A stretch of DNA of 64,000 nucleotides, from assembly GCA_037783415.1 (NCBI GenBank), contig JAZGTN010000047.1:2790001-2854000 (forward strand), read 5' to 3'. Within the stretch, counting starts at the first letter, position 1. Every line of letters starts with the position of its first letter. Under the pieces are notes generated by a model. It saw nothing but the letters and a program-made list of their open reading frames with translations. It had not been told where the DNA came from and did no database searches. Position numbers and translations under genes: made by a program. The DNA is from Leptasterias polaris. Taxonomy: Eukaryota > Echinodermata > Asteroidea > Forcipulatida > Asteriidae. Shown here piece by piece: positions 1 through 11,185 of this stretch.

Positions 1-285
1 GCTTGTTTTCACCATGTGGCTGTTTCATGTGTCAATTTCACTAATTACATAATGCGCCTACCGCGTGAGCCACCTCGTACCTCGGTTCCGCTATTGCATG
101 CACACACGCTGTCTGTCATATGTCTGTGAATGGAAACCAGAGCTGTTTGTTTACAATCCTGACCAGAAATACCCTCAGGGTATATCTAGGTGACCTGGTT
201 ACTGCTTGTTTTCACCCTGTGGCTGTTTCATGTGTCAATTTCACTAATTACATAATGCGCCTACCGCGTGAGCCACCTCGTTCCT
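1..285. repeat. 203-bp direct repeat, cut by window edge
   Basis: Bases 1-82 recur almost unchanged at 204-285, so the unit is about 203 bp and the array probably continues to the left of the window. The short reading frames across it are repeat translation and not supported as genes. Confidence 0.85.
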
Positions 286-468
286 CGGAGCAAATCACAA
301 AATATTCGCTTCTCGCAGGGTTTTAAATGACGCAACAGTACATTTGACTAGTCATAAAACGAAATCGAATTACCCTTTTTAGTAGCATTCGATTTCGCGC
401 GAAATAGAATAGCGTGGTGGTTAAATTGGCTGCTCATTTGCCGAAATTGACCGAGAAAACCTATATTA

Positions 469-616
469 AGGGTTTCGGCCTAACAGCCGAAACGCCTTTT
501 GTTTTCGTCCAGATTCCTTTTTTTATTTTTTTATTAGGGGTTTCGGCCTAACAGCCGAAACGCCTATTGTAATCGTCCAGATTCCTTTTTTATTTTGTTA
601 TTATTATTATTATTAT
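469..616 (+). repeat. Duplicated hairpin unit with TTA tail
   Basis: A 68-bp unit starting with a perfect stem (GGTTTCGGC, loop, GCCGAAAC) is present twice, at 471 and 539, and ends in a (TTA)n run at about 596-616. Hairpin followed by a T/A trinucleotide tail recurs at about 2134, 25291 and 53104, suggesting the 3' end of a repeat family. Confidence 0.75.
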
Positions 617-1499
617 GATTATTATTTTTCTTAACGGCCCTTTTCTCATTTATTTTGTACATGGATTTTGTTATCACTTGATCTCAGGAACTACATTCTT
701 AAAATTCACAAACAATATATCAAATGAAAGCATGGACTCTAACTTAGATCCAACACCAGTTTTTTTGAATGTGTTTTGTTTCTTTCTTGACGATATTACC
801 GATTTAAAAACAAATTTTTGATAGAATAGTTCAAATGCTCCGTGTGTGATCGCGCGTACACTGTACGTAGCATACGGTCCTCTGTCACGACGATTCATAC
901 AGAGCCCGTCAGTGCAACGGCAACGCGATATCGTTACCTTCCATTCATGGTTTGTCATCTAACGGTGGCAGGATATAGCGCCCTCTTGCTTCTCTGAAAG
1001 TGGAACTAGGGAAACACAAGAGGGTGCTATACAAGCTGACCATTAACATTTCTCGGATTTCTCAGCGCTCAAAGGGTTATCAATTAATAGCATCTCTCGT
1101 TCACCACAACCCAATAGATACTTATTTCTACTCGTGTGAAACAATTCTCATGGACACAAGAATTACAGAAGGCAGTTTTTGAACACACTAACGGCAAATG
1201 TAACTATTTATTTTTCATTTTTAATTTGTTATTATATTTTTCTTTTAATGCTTTCAATTACTAATAATCATTACGTCACCACCTTTTATAGCGCCTTCTG
1301 TCAACGTGTGTTAAATCTACACCTAAAGGTGACAATTTTGAATTTGCATGGTTTTTGTTCAAAGGTATTGCATGGGGACAACTCTTATACCATATTGTAG
1401 GTTATAATATCTTACTATGAAAAAACAATTAGATTTCGCCATCGTGACGTCATCAGTTGTCTGATGACAATAATTCAAAGTTTATCATAAATAATATTT
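617..1499. other. No gene recognised
   Basis: AT-rich intergenic DNA. Only short frames without domain similarity are present. Confidence 0.6.
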
Positions 1500-2153
1500 C
1501 AAGGCGCTATGTCTTAGCTTTGCAGCCAACCTTATAAGCACCATATCTCAAGAATTACACAGCCGATTTTAATTTTTTTTTCAGTTATAGACTCCCTGGG
1601 CTTTGGAGATTAGCCTTAGGTTACCGTGACCCAATGTTGACCTTTACTTCCGGGTCAACCGGAAGTGGGACCATATCTCAAGAATTACACAGCCGATTTA
1701 AAAACTTTTTTGTTTACATAATCCTTGGGCATTGGAGATTAGTCTTGGGTAACCGTGACACCATGTTGACCTTTTTTTTTGTTTAAAAGTTCCTTTCGAT
1801 TCAGTATCAGAATGAAGACCAGGTTTAAGTTTTTAGGCAGACTTAAGTGAAAAAGGGCCTGTCACAGGTCAAGAGTCTACTTATCTTGAAATTGGACCAA
1901 CTTTAAAGCTTTGAAGCACTTAATCGAAGCAAAAGTCATTATTGTTGTGCAGTCTGCTAGCTTATGGCACATTTGACATTTTATTGAAAAACATGACTCT
2001 CGATTTAACCTTTCCTTCCGGTTCAGACAGGAAGTTCAATATAAAAGAAAAAAACTAAATTTCCTGAACCACATGTCGTAGAGTTATATTTTTTTTTTTA
2101 TATTTTTCTTTTTCTTCCCCAAACCGAAACCCCTGTGTTCGTTTTAACGAACA
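1500..2153 (+). repeat. Dispersed repeat with internal duplication and terminal hairpin
   Basis: Two copies of a ~130-bp unit beginning 'ccatatctcaagaattacac' lie at about 1550 and 1671. The stretch 1790-1945 is a diverged same-orientation copy of 25134-25276 (shared 'cagtatcagaatgaag' and related blocks). The segment ends with the stem GTGTTCG/CGAACAC at 2134-2153 and a T/A-rich tail. It belongs to the same family as the arms of the fold-back element at 18.6-25.3 kb. Confidence 0.65.
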
Positions 2154-5114
2154 CTTAATTTCTAGTTATTTTTATTTTTGGGGGGTAAAGTTTATTTACA
2201 TTGGAAAATTTTACCTCGTTATCTCTAAAACCATGGAGGTAGAATTAAAACACTGCACCACTCATCGGGGAATGTTTTTTTTTAAGTAGGTCTAAAGTAT
2301 GGCATACTGCAGGTGGATGGAACATCCCGTCGGATTTTGTAATTGTTCTAGGCGTCAGAAATGTTTTTAAAGTATACATTTCTTGTTTCTTGGACTGCTA
2401 TTATCTGCTAAGTTGTATCTTGTACTGTTCGTTGAAATCTTGATCTAAATTTAGATAGTGTTATAAAACAAGCCTTTTTGTCTGTATATACATTTTCTAA
2501 TCGCCGTCTTTTGACATGCATATGCAATTCTATAAATAAACACCCCCCAAATTGGCTGGCTGGCCCCGGGCCTGAGAGGGTATGATCACAAAGTACGTAG
2601 TTGCATGCAATTGCCGGTAGACTGGCGTGGAGCCCAGCGGAGCTCCGCTCTCCACAAGGTGGCTGGAGCAGACCGGGCAAGGGAGAAAAAACACCCCGAT
2701 ACAACCAGCTCTGTTCCACACGAAGTAGTTGATGATAACGGAATAGTTTGACCTCCTCATGTTATTATTATGTACAGTTTATGCTGTGACTCCAAAATAT
2801 GAGCTTTACTTCTCTATAATTATGCATACGTAATTGCGATTGGAAATTATTTTCAATTTCAGGACTCGGGCAGGTGGTACACAAACTTGTTTTAAATATT
2901 TTTTTGAATTGATGACATCAATTTGTTTACATCATTAATATTTTTGTGTGACAGGCATCTACCCTTTAAAAAAAATTTTTAAGATACCCTTTTAGCACCA
3001 TTATTTGTTATAAATTATTCCTCAGTAGACAAATTATAAGAGCCACAGTAGTCTTTCCATTATCAAGCTACAGCATTCTTGGAGTTATATCAATGAATAT
3101 GTTCTTTTTAGTGGTTGTTGAACTTGTTGTAGACTCAGCTTACTGTCAAGCATGCAACACAGAGATCATTATAATTATTTGTGTCATATATGCAGGGAAG
3201 CTAATTCGAAAAATCACAATGGATGATAGCCCAATTCCCCTTGGTTGTCGTCGATGTTATTGTTTTGATGTTGTTGTTGTTTTGTTTGTTTGTTATGGTT
3301 TTGTTCTCTCGTCTGGTTATTTTTTGTCATCTTTGAAATAACCAAATAAAACATCGGATGCATGTTCTGAATCTAGCACGTTGCTGATAACATGGAGGTA
3401 GAAATAATAATGAAAAAAAAAAAAAACGATATACATTTAATCAACTTCGATATAAATATACTACCAACCAGCTTGCTGTGTGGATTTAATCGTCGAAAAA
3501 ACAACAAAAAACCCGAACACAACGGTATTATCATCGCAAGAATAAAGGCCAATTATGTCGTGCCATCAGATTTGACAAAAAATAATTGCTTACAATTTTC
3601 GTGTTTGAACCGAGTCGACTGGTGAAGTTACACAGGACAGCTCATGAGAGCTTTACAAATGGCAACGGATTGGATGTTTTGTGGTTTGTTTTTGTTCAAA
3701 TTCCGAAAGAATCCTTCATGCAAAATTAGGTGTGTTTGTGGAGCTATTGTGGAGTTTGTTGTTTGATTTATTTTCCTTGTTGGGGTGTTTATCTGTTTGT
3801 TGTTTGTCTGTTTTTGAAAATATAAAAAGAAACAAGCGAGGGCATAATCCCACGGTGTGTAATTTTTTGTATGGACCCTCTGTGTTGCAAACGACGTCGG
3901 AAAGCCTTGACACACGGATGACCTACCGGGGTAAATCCCATACTCGTATTTAGCCTTCTATGGAACTGTTGTGTGATTATAATAATGGTGATGTAAAGCG
4001 GTAAGCAGAGCCGTGAAATACGACCCAGGTCTACATATTGGCTTATTTTGGATTGTTCTCCTAAATACATGGCTGGAGAGTTTTGTCAGTAGCGGTGTTG
4101 GGGCGTTGGAGTGTTGGTGGTGTTTGGTGGTGTTTGTTTGTTTGATTGTTTGTTTGTTTAATTGACGTTTTCTTTTACAGTAGTAAAACAGATATTATAC
4201 ATAAACAGGACGGTCATAATAGTCCTGCAGTGCGCGTGGGTGATTTTTGTATTGTACGGATCTTCTCTACGCCGATCGGTTGACATTCTGGTGTCACGGT
4301 CTCGACTCTCAGCTAGCTGCCAACAGTATATTAATGCCACTAATGCCCGGTTACGTCACCCAGATAGCTGGATAAAAACTGAGACAGTATAATAATAACA
4401 CCGGAAAGCCTTGACCCACAGACTTCGATTGACCCCACGAGGTAAATCTCATACCTCACATGCAGACATCGCCAAGTAATCTTTGTTATACCCACCACGG
4501 TAACTACCTATGGCTAGAGCCATTATGGGATATTAGATACCCCAGGCATTTTACGGCAACAGACAGTGATGGGTTAAATTCGTTTCGATAGCTGGCGCAT
4601 TTCTCGGGCGATGGTTAATAACCGATAGCTTTGAAACGGGACCACTAAATTTCAATAGCTACATAAACTTACAACATTCCCATAATGCCTGGAAGTCCAC
4701 ATTCACATTCTCTAAGACACATTAATATTATAAACTGATCGTGTTAAAAATACTTCAAAGTTCAAGTACACAACCCAGTAATGCTTAAGGGCGCTATATA
4801 GATAAAATACTTCACACCCTTAAACGACCCGGCTTTTGTAACACGTAATAATTATTTGATGACACAAGCTATTGACAAAACAGTTAATTTTGTTGTGAAT
4901 GACTATGGGAAAACATACACATTTAAATGGCATGCACATTTTGTTCACATTATGATATGAAGGGGGTAATCTCCATCATTTGTCTTGACAACATGGGCTA
5001 ATCTGAAATAAATCCCGTATACCATGTACATGCGTATTGACTGACATGTAATGTATATTACTGCACATGTACATGTAAATAAGAGTGATATAATGTGACA
5101 TTTTGAACATAAAA
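2154..5114. other. Intergenic, no gene recognised
   Basis: No reading frame shows recognisable domains. A GC-richer island at about 2555-2720 stands out from its AT-rich surroundings. A short element containing 'cggaaagccttgac' is present at about 3898 and 4402. T- and A-runs and GTTT repeats (3240-3310, 4100-4165) occur. Confidence 0.5.
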
Positions 5115-5316
5115 CAAGGAGTTTCGACACGCCAGAAACAAAGGAAACTCTTACACTGTTACAGTGTTCAGTTTCCTGACGATGTGTGATGCCCAACGGA
5201 AACTTGCCTGTTATATATGTATTGGCCAGTTTACTAAGAAGTTTAAAACACAGAAAACGAAAGAAACCCTTTCAACGTTCAGTTTCCTTACGACGTGTGA
5301 TGCTCACCGGAATTGT
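5115..5316. repeat. Direct repeat of ~80 bp
   Basis: The segment 5132-5210 is repeated with changes at 5249-5316 (shared 'cgttcagtttcc' and 'tgtgatgc' blocks), an offset of about 117 bp. This makes a 146-codon frame at 5186-5626 look like chance translation. Confidence 0.6.
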
Positions 5317-6055
5317 TGGAAACTGGACTGTAATTGATACGCCAGTTTACTTCGCCGGTAAAGCCGCCACGGATTTGACTGGGTGCAAACACTGCATCCG
5401 TTTATATGGGGTGGGTGATTCTGGAAACTCCCGCCGTTCGCGCGGTGTAACATGTCTTGACTTGCATCATTTGTACAAGTTAACAATGCACTGTACCCTT
5501 ATAAGCTGGAAAAAAAATATCGCGTACGGGATGGCCAAAAAACCCGCGAAAAACCCTTCAAGGGGAAAAGGTGGGGAAATTCCCAAACCGGTTCCATTAA
5601 TCACAACCAAGCTTATTGCTTCGTAACATCAGCTTGGGTATATTTCCAAAGACCAAGGATTTACTTTAAGCCCATATTAGCGGAGCTTAACTAATTTAAG
5701 TTTTATTTTGGTGTATAGAACTAATTGCGTGGAACATAAACTCTAGGTTACCTGAAATTAACTAAACGTGACATAACTCTATTCTGTGCGATTGAAAGAA
5801 CTCTGACCATTTAAACTAACTGAACAATTTGGTGGAAGGATGGGGATGGCGGAGGTGGATGAAATGTTTTGCACCATAGCAAATGGCTCTCGTAGTGTAA
5901 GTGTTTCTCAACGGTATGGAACACGGATCTTGATTTAGCTTGGGCGTTTTCTTATTCGATAGCTTTGTATTTTGCCTTGCCTATTCTTACATGTGGAATT
6001 TATATTCGTTTTCGCACGACAGGTGCGAGTGCATTGGCACACAATGCTATTACGC
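5317..6055. other. No gene recognised
   Basis: Non-coding by inspection. The run 'gctggaaaaaaaatatcgc' near 5507 also occurs in the arm of the MITE at 6.25-6.6 kb, so a piece of that family may be here. Confidence 0.4.
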
Positions 6056-6110
6056 AACCAATGCACATTATATAAAGGCCATACTGGCCCCGAGCTCATT
6101 CTCGGTCAAA
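6056..6110 (+). promoter_or_regulatory. Candidate CCAAT/TATA core promoter
   Basis: CCAAT lies at about 6058 and TATATAAA at 6069-6076, followed some 25-35 bp later by a TCATT-type initiator near 6097. The first downstream ATG in reasonable context (gcaATGt) is at 6216 and opens the split frame annotated next. The spacing is right for a TATA-driven promoter of that transcript, or of a mobile element. Confidence 0.45.
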
Positions 6111-6215
6111 CAGTCTACCTCACCGTATAAATTATTGTTGAAGTTCTACATTACTGCAATTTAACGGTACATTATATTTTGAAACCGCCACGTTCATTTT
6201 TGAGCGTACATTGCA

Positions 6216-6960
6216 ATGTCTGAAGATAATAATCAACCAAGCCACGGCGGAAGCGATATTTTTTTCCAGCTCAGTTGCGGCAGAAACATATGGGGCGCCG
6301 TTTGTCAATTAATTGTTTGGCGTATTAATTGTTTAGCGTATTTTTGACGTGTTTTTACCATGGTTTGTAATAATTAGATGTAAACCATAGAAAGTGCTGT
6401 CAATTTATTTTGTGGTTTACATACCATAAATGTACATCAAAGCTTATAAATTATGGTTTATAAACCATGAAAATTGAAGCGTCATAAAACATGGTTTATA
6501 AACCATGAAAATTTAAGCGCCTTCAAAACATGGTTTATTAATTGACAAACGGCGCCCCATATGTTTCTTCCGCAACTGAGCTGGAAAAAAAATATCGCAC
6601 GGCGGAAATCAGGAGATTTTGCAGGCTATCCAAGCCCTCACCAACTCCCTGGACACCCGCGTTGAGAGCGCATGTAAGAAGCAGCGCCTGTCTTCGGACA
6701 TTCCTACATTCAAGAGAGGGGGGAATAAGCAGCAGTTCGACCACAGTGAGAAAGTATTGACCTTCGTTGAATTCGCTGCGATGAATACACATGGAGAAGT
6801 CGTCTGGGGACTTTTGGTCTCACACCATCTCATCATGAAGGCCCAAAACCGTGCTAAGTTAAATTTGGTTTTTTGGTATACATTTTTTACAGGCAGACAG
6901 GAGTACAATAATCATTCCATGCGCCTGAACTTTAGAATAGCACAAAGGAACAATTTTTAA
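6216..6960 (+). pseudogene. Short ORF split by a MITE insertion
   Basis: A frame opens at ATG 6216 and runs into the MITE at 6253. Ignoring the MITE and one copy of its 9-bp duplication, the same frame resumes at 6608 and continues without a stop to about 6958. The visible protein is acidic/polar at the N-terminus, then helix-like (residues such as EILQAIQALTNSLDTRV), then a basic block with FKRGGNKQQF. I associate that last pattern with N-terminal regions of repetitive, transposon-encoded proteins, but the resemblance is from memory. The 3' part (after about 6790) may be intronic. The gene could be a host gene or the first exon of a mobile element. Its promoter candidate lies about 140 bp upstream. 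Confidence 0.45.
6244..6607. mobile_element. Mutator-like MITE with 9-bp TSD
   Basis: Arms 6253-6314 and 6537-6598 are near-perfect inverted repeats of about 62 bp. They are flanked by identical 9-mers ACGGCGGAA at 6244-6252 and 6599-6607, a perfect target site duplication. The ~220-bp interior has several copies of the palindrome 'tggtttataaacca' and no coding capacity. A 9-bp duplication with long terminal inverted repeats is typical of Mutator-like elements (established for MULEs). The family assignment here is inference. Confidence 0.85.
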
Positions 6961-7652
6961 TGTTAAAATCGTTCAAGTGTTGAGATTAACACTGACAGGT
7001 TTACATTACAATACAACCATACCATGACAATTTATTAAATAAAGTTGGCCTATTTCATTTGCAATGATGAAATTTCATTAATTTATTTTGTTTCGTTGAT
7101 TGCTACAAGCATGATTTTACTTTCAGTTTGATTTTCAAATTACTTCAGTTGAAGTTGATTGGCGCGATCTTTACAAGTGCATTTTTATAACTTTACGTGA
7201 TGGCACGCGAACTTGTTTTATTTGCTCATTTTTTATTTTTTATTGTTTATATAAATATTTTGCGCAATTGCGCTGGATTTACGCGTGGTGTTAAGAAATT
7301 GAGTGCGCAAATAATATCAAATAATATAAGAAAAAACAACCACGCTTGTTTTTTGTATTGCGTTCAACAAAAACATACATTTATACCCTAGGATCAGAAA
7401 GTATATTTGTGTGTTCATTGTTTTCAAGAAAAAATGCAAGGATGCACAACATTTTATTAAAGATGTTATTTTATATAATGTAAATTTGGGGTGTAGCCAT
7501 ATGTCACCTCATAAATTATTTTCATGGGGACGTCAATAAATACAATAGAGTTTGCACTGATGGTGATACATTCCCCGTATGCATTCCCCGTAAGTGTTGT
7601 TAAGTTGCACTTAAGTAAATCTCTTCAATGTAGTTTGCGGTAACACCATGTG
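6961..7652. other. No gene recognised
   Basis: AT-rich, with no recognisable coding or repeat structure. Confidence 0.5.
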
Positions 7653-7724
7653 TTTATTACCACATACGACAAATATAGACACATGGCGTTTGTACTGTGT
7701 GGCTTGAGCAGCCCTTTTATTGTA

Positions 7725-7970
7725 TGGGATCTCCGGCAGTAATTTAATCCGCGAGATCTTAAACATTAACAAAATTGATTTCCGGTAGTAATCCAATCCG
7801 CGAAATCTCATACAATTGTTATCAAAAAATTGATTTCCGGTAGTAGTCCAACCCGCGAAATCTCATACCATTATTATCAAAACTGATTTCCGGTAGTAGT
7901 CCAACCCGCGAAATCTCATACAAATGGTTATCAAAACTGATTTCCGGTAGTAGTCCAACCCGCGAAATCA
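7725..7970. repeat. 54-bp tandem array, ~4.5 copies
   Basis: Units beginning 'gatttccggtagtagtcc' start at about 7777, 7832, 7885 and 7939 (spacing 53-55 bp), with a more diverged partial unit before them. It sits between the A2 repeat and outer B copy of the Ngaro-like element and may be a subterminal part of it. Confidence 0.85.
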
Positions 7971-8388
7971 TCATTTAATAAATGCAAGGGGAAGAGTTAA
8001 ATAACATCTCAAATGGCATACGCCGGGTTGCATGTTAATCAAATCAAATCAAATACCACAGTGGTAGCAGGTCAATGGCAGAATAAGTTTCAAAGCTAAA
8101 TTTGCCAACATGTATAGAACAAAATAAGAGCAAATGCTTCAGAAAGTAATAATTGAATAAATACACCCGAGGACTATGAAGGTGTACACAATGAAAATCC
8201 GCCGATGTGCTTGTAAAGACTCCAATCGGGAACTCGCAAACTCGAAACCCAGTGGCCAAATTGAGATCGTACGTTGGCCCCATGCTTGCTATCTCATGCC
8301 AACATGATGATTGGAGTCATTACAAGCTATCATATTAAAAACACACCAAAACATGACAAGGTGGTATGCACGGGAAGGTGGCGGGAAT

Positions 8389-8693
8389 TTAACAAAACTG
8401 AATTTATTAAGCACAAGAAAACAAGTTATCACAAGGACTGCTCAAACAAAAGTGACTGTCTTTGCCATGTGGACAATGGATCCAGAGGGGGACGCTGCCC
8501 GCCAGCCGTAAAACAAATAACAGACCAATGAAATGTTAATTGTACCACATAGTCAGTTAATGGCACCAACTTCCGACCGCGAAGCAAAATATGCCCCACG
8601 GCAACCCCAGCTTGTCTAGTAGTAATAAATTATTTTAGGCTCAAAGAATTGGCCTAAAATCAATTATTACCACATACGACAAATATAGACAAA
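8389..8693 (-). repeat. Ngaro-like 3' repeats A2 and B1
   Basis: Bases 8389-8660 match 12350-12628 closely and in the same orientation. Directly adjoining is a 27-nt block containing 'accacatacgacaaatatag' (about 8665-8693), which recurs at about 7655-7683. The pattern fits the split direct repeats of YR retroelements. Confidence 0.8.
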
Positions 8694-8808
8694 CGGTCAT
8701 TATGGAATAATGACCTCCGCCACAATAGCCTCGTTGTGAATTTATCAAATCGTGGAATAGTGCGATACCAGTGCAACACAAATATTATCAAGTAAACATT
8801 CAGCCGAC

Positions 8809-9299
8809 TTATCCGTTAGGTGTACTCCATCCTGCACGAACAGTTCGGGTTTGTCCCAGACAATTTGTGGATGGGCAATTAATTAACCTCCCTGGAGCAG
8901 CACGAAACGGGCCACCAACTATGCGGTTAATGACCCGCCGTGTCCGCTCCACCTTATTTTGATTATATGCACCCATATAATAGATACGGGGCAAAATACT
9001 TGACCAAAACAACACCGCGTTAGGAAGCAATTGCCTAGTGTAGCACAGTATACGTTGTAGGCCCTTTTGGGGCAGACGGCCGAGGTCGTTCGACCTCACG
9101 TGCAGGATACAAACATCCGGGGTCTGGTTGGCTGTAGCCCATGTCTCATGAAGAAAGTCATTGAATTGTGACAGGCACAGACCACGCCTTCCATAGTAGC
9201 GAACTTCAAACTCCCGAAGGCAAGCTTCATCACCGCACCTCGCCGCCGGCCGGACATCCAGTGCACAATTGAATCACCAATGACCCACACCACGGGCAC
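8809..9299 (-). pseudogene. SGNH/GDSL hydrolase ORF of the Ngaro-like element
   Basis: The minus-strand translation begins VVWVIGDSIVHW, the GDS block with the nucleophile serine of SGNH esterases. The next frame continues PDVCILHVRSNDLG (block with the Asn of the G-x-N-D motif, here R-S-N-D), then SSILPR and a conserved Tyr/Gly/Arg-rich tail. A frameshift between about 9100 and 9250 separates the two parts. Ngaro elements are known to carry a hydrolase-like third ORF of unclear role. It would be expressed from the element's own transcript, downstream of the recombinase. The change of the usual GxND glycine to Arg-Ser suggests reduced or lost activity. Confidence 0.7.
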
Positions 9300-9387
9300 A
9301 CCGTGATGTATGGTCGCTCAAAAATAAACATAAAGAAAGGAAAGGGTGTTAGTTTGGCAATATCAACTGATATTAATGGTACATGAA

Positions 9388-9620
9388 TCATACAATAAAG
9401 TCAGGTGCAATACGAATGTATTGTCTGTAAACATTGGATTTCCAACGTCCCATATAACTAACAAAATGCAATAAATTGAACAAGGGACTGCAGAGACTGG
9501 GAAGTTGTATTATTGAAGTCATGATTTGAGCAAAACCACTGGAAAAAATGCCAGGCCCTTTGGTAAAGCAAGTGCGAGCGGGGGGCCAATAAATGGTGCA
9601 ACAAGCCCTGTACCTCTAAC
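9388..9620 (-). pseudogene. Tyrosine recombinase remnant, core deleted
   Basis: Starting at about 9618, in a frame overlapping the RNase H stop, the minus strand encodes a stretch like the N-terminal SAM-like domain of retroelement tyrosine recombinases (LLAPRSHLLYQRAWHFFQWF, later LVQFIAF). It runs into a stop at 9458-9460. In another frame immediately after comes MGRWKSNVYRQYIR, the typical C-terminal block with the catalytic tyrosine, ending at a stop at 9388-9390. The region between, which should be about 200 residues with the Arg/His/Arg catalytic residues, is missing. This is an internal deletion that leaves the ends and removes the catalytic core. The element could not integrate with its own recombinase. 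Confidence 0.75.
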
Positions 9621-10063
9621 TGAAGTCGTCCCAAAGGTTGAAGGGTAAGGGAGTCATAACGGGGTCTGCCCCGGGAGCCAACAGGCGAAAACGTTTCATC
9701 TGAAAACGGGAAAGAGCATCGGCAATAGAATTATCAACACCAGGTACATGACGTGCCTTGAAGTGAATGTTGAATTCCAGACAATGCAATACCATTGAAC
9801 GAACCAATTTCATGATCTTAGGACAATGTGAGGTCTGCCGATTGATAATAGACACAACAGCCTCATTATCACACCATAAAATTACCATGTTATTCCGCAA
9901 GGCGGGACTCCATAAACGCAGAGCAAGTGTAATAGGGAACAGCTCAAGAAATGCTATGGACAATTTCAATGAACGAATCGCATCTGGCCAACGGCCTTGC
10001 GACCAATTGCCATCAAAAAATGCCCCATAGCCTAGTTCTGCTGAAGCATCCGTAACAAAATGA
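9619..10063 (-). pseudogene. Ngaro-like RNase H domain
   Basis: Directly continues the RT frame after one in-frame TAA at about 10064. Visible landmarks are VTDAS (first Asp), FLELFPI (Glu), CDNEAVV (Asp) and the C-terminal HVPGVDNSIADALSR, which is the usual end of a retroelement RNase H. The frame ends at a stop that overlaps the start of the recombinase frame. The domain would degrade RNA in the RNA-DNA hybrid during reverse transcription. Confidence 0.8.
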
Positions 10064-10065
10064 AA

Positions 10066-11042
10066 TTAACCATTAGACATCCAAATATCGGGTGGAAACA
10101 TAACTGAACCATTAAATCGTAACAAAAATTGTTGCCAAGCAAGCAGATCTTCCCTAGCCCCTGCTGTAACACGAATGCGATGATGTGGCTTAGAAACACC
10201 CCGTGTCATATCAAATAAGCGCCTCAGAAAAGCACGACCTGGCCGTACTGCCCTACACACAAAATTCAAACTTCCTAACAAAGATTGGAGATCACGGAGT
10301 GTGACCTTCTTCCTAACCAACACACTGTCCAGTTTAACCTGCAAGGCCTCTAGTTTGCCCTGAGGCACCGTAACTTCCTGAGATATTGTATTAATTGACA
10401 AGCCCAGGAAAGTTAATGTAGTTGTCGGCCCCTCAGTTTTCTCAACCGCCAAAGGCACCCCGAATTCCTTGCAAACGACTTTAAATGACTGCATGGCACA
10501 CTCACACTCGTGAGTTGCCTGCTTACCAACGAAGAGAAAATCATCAAGATAATGCAAAATGTTGGGGGTAACAGCGACTTTGCGGGCACTGTACTCAAGG
10601 AAGGTGCTAAAACGTTCAAATGTGGCACAAGAAATAGAACAACCATTGGCATACATTTGTCTAAATAGAAGTGGCCATCAAGAGTGAAACCTAGCAAATT
10701 AAAATCATCAGGGTGAACCGGAAGCAAGCGAAACGCCGATTTGATATCAGATTTGGCCATAAGAGCCCCAGTACCCAAAATAGTCACCATGGCAACGGCA
10801 TCATCAAAACTAGCATAGGTGACTGACGTTAAAGATTGATCAATGTGATCATTAACTGAATCCCCCAGCAGCGAAGAAAGGTTATGAATCAGGCGAAATT
10901 CTCCAGGCACTTGTTTTGGTACAAGACCAATTGGGGAACAACGGAGGACCGGCAAAGGAGGATCTAAAAATGGGCCAGCCACCCGGCCAAGTTCAACTTC
11001 CCGGTCAACCTTCTGCCTAACCATGGATGGAAGGATTGTCAA
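10066..11042 (-). pseudogene. Ngaro-like reverse transcriptase
   Basis: The N-terminal half carries SPIGLVPKQVPGEFRLIHNL and KSDIKSAFRLLPVHPDDF. The C-terminal half carries the catalytic YLDDFLFVG block and LTFLGLSI. A single-base deletion near 10632 (the codon for Gly in PMGCSISC) shifts the frame between the halves. The DIRS/Ngaro-type signature 'KSDIKSAFRLLPV' supports a YR-retroelement RT over Gypsy or LINE enzymes. Confidence 0.85.
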
Positions 11043-11185
11043 TAATAGAAGTCAAATTACGAGCCAGTGAACCGACCCGAGGACCAACGTAACCAAGCCT
11101 AAAGCCATAAGAAAAACCATGCAAGAGGATGTGAGAATCAAATTTGTTAGGTTATGTATGCAAAAACGGAAGCAACTTATTGAGT

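Noticed and set aside
4520..4560. 'gggatattagatacccc', similar to a conserved mitochondrial small-subunit rRNA motif
   Set aside because: No neighbouring rRNA-like sequence; too short to call a NUMT.
5186..5626. 146-codon open frame on the plus strand
   Set aside because: It runs through a direct repeat and shows no recognisable domain; composition looks like chance translation.
7725..7970. CRISPR-like array (regular ~54-bp period)
   Set aside because: The whole unit repeats, with no constant-repeat/unique-spacer structure, in eukaryotic DNA.
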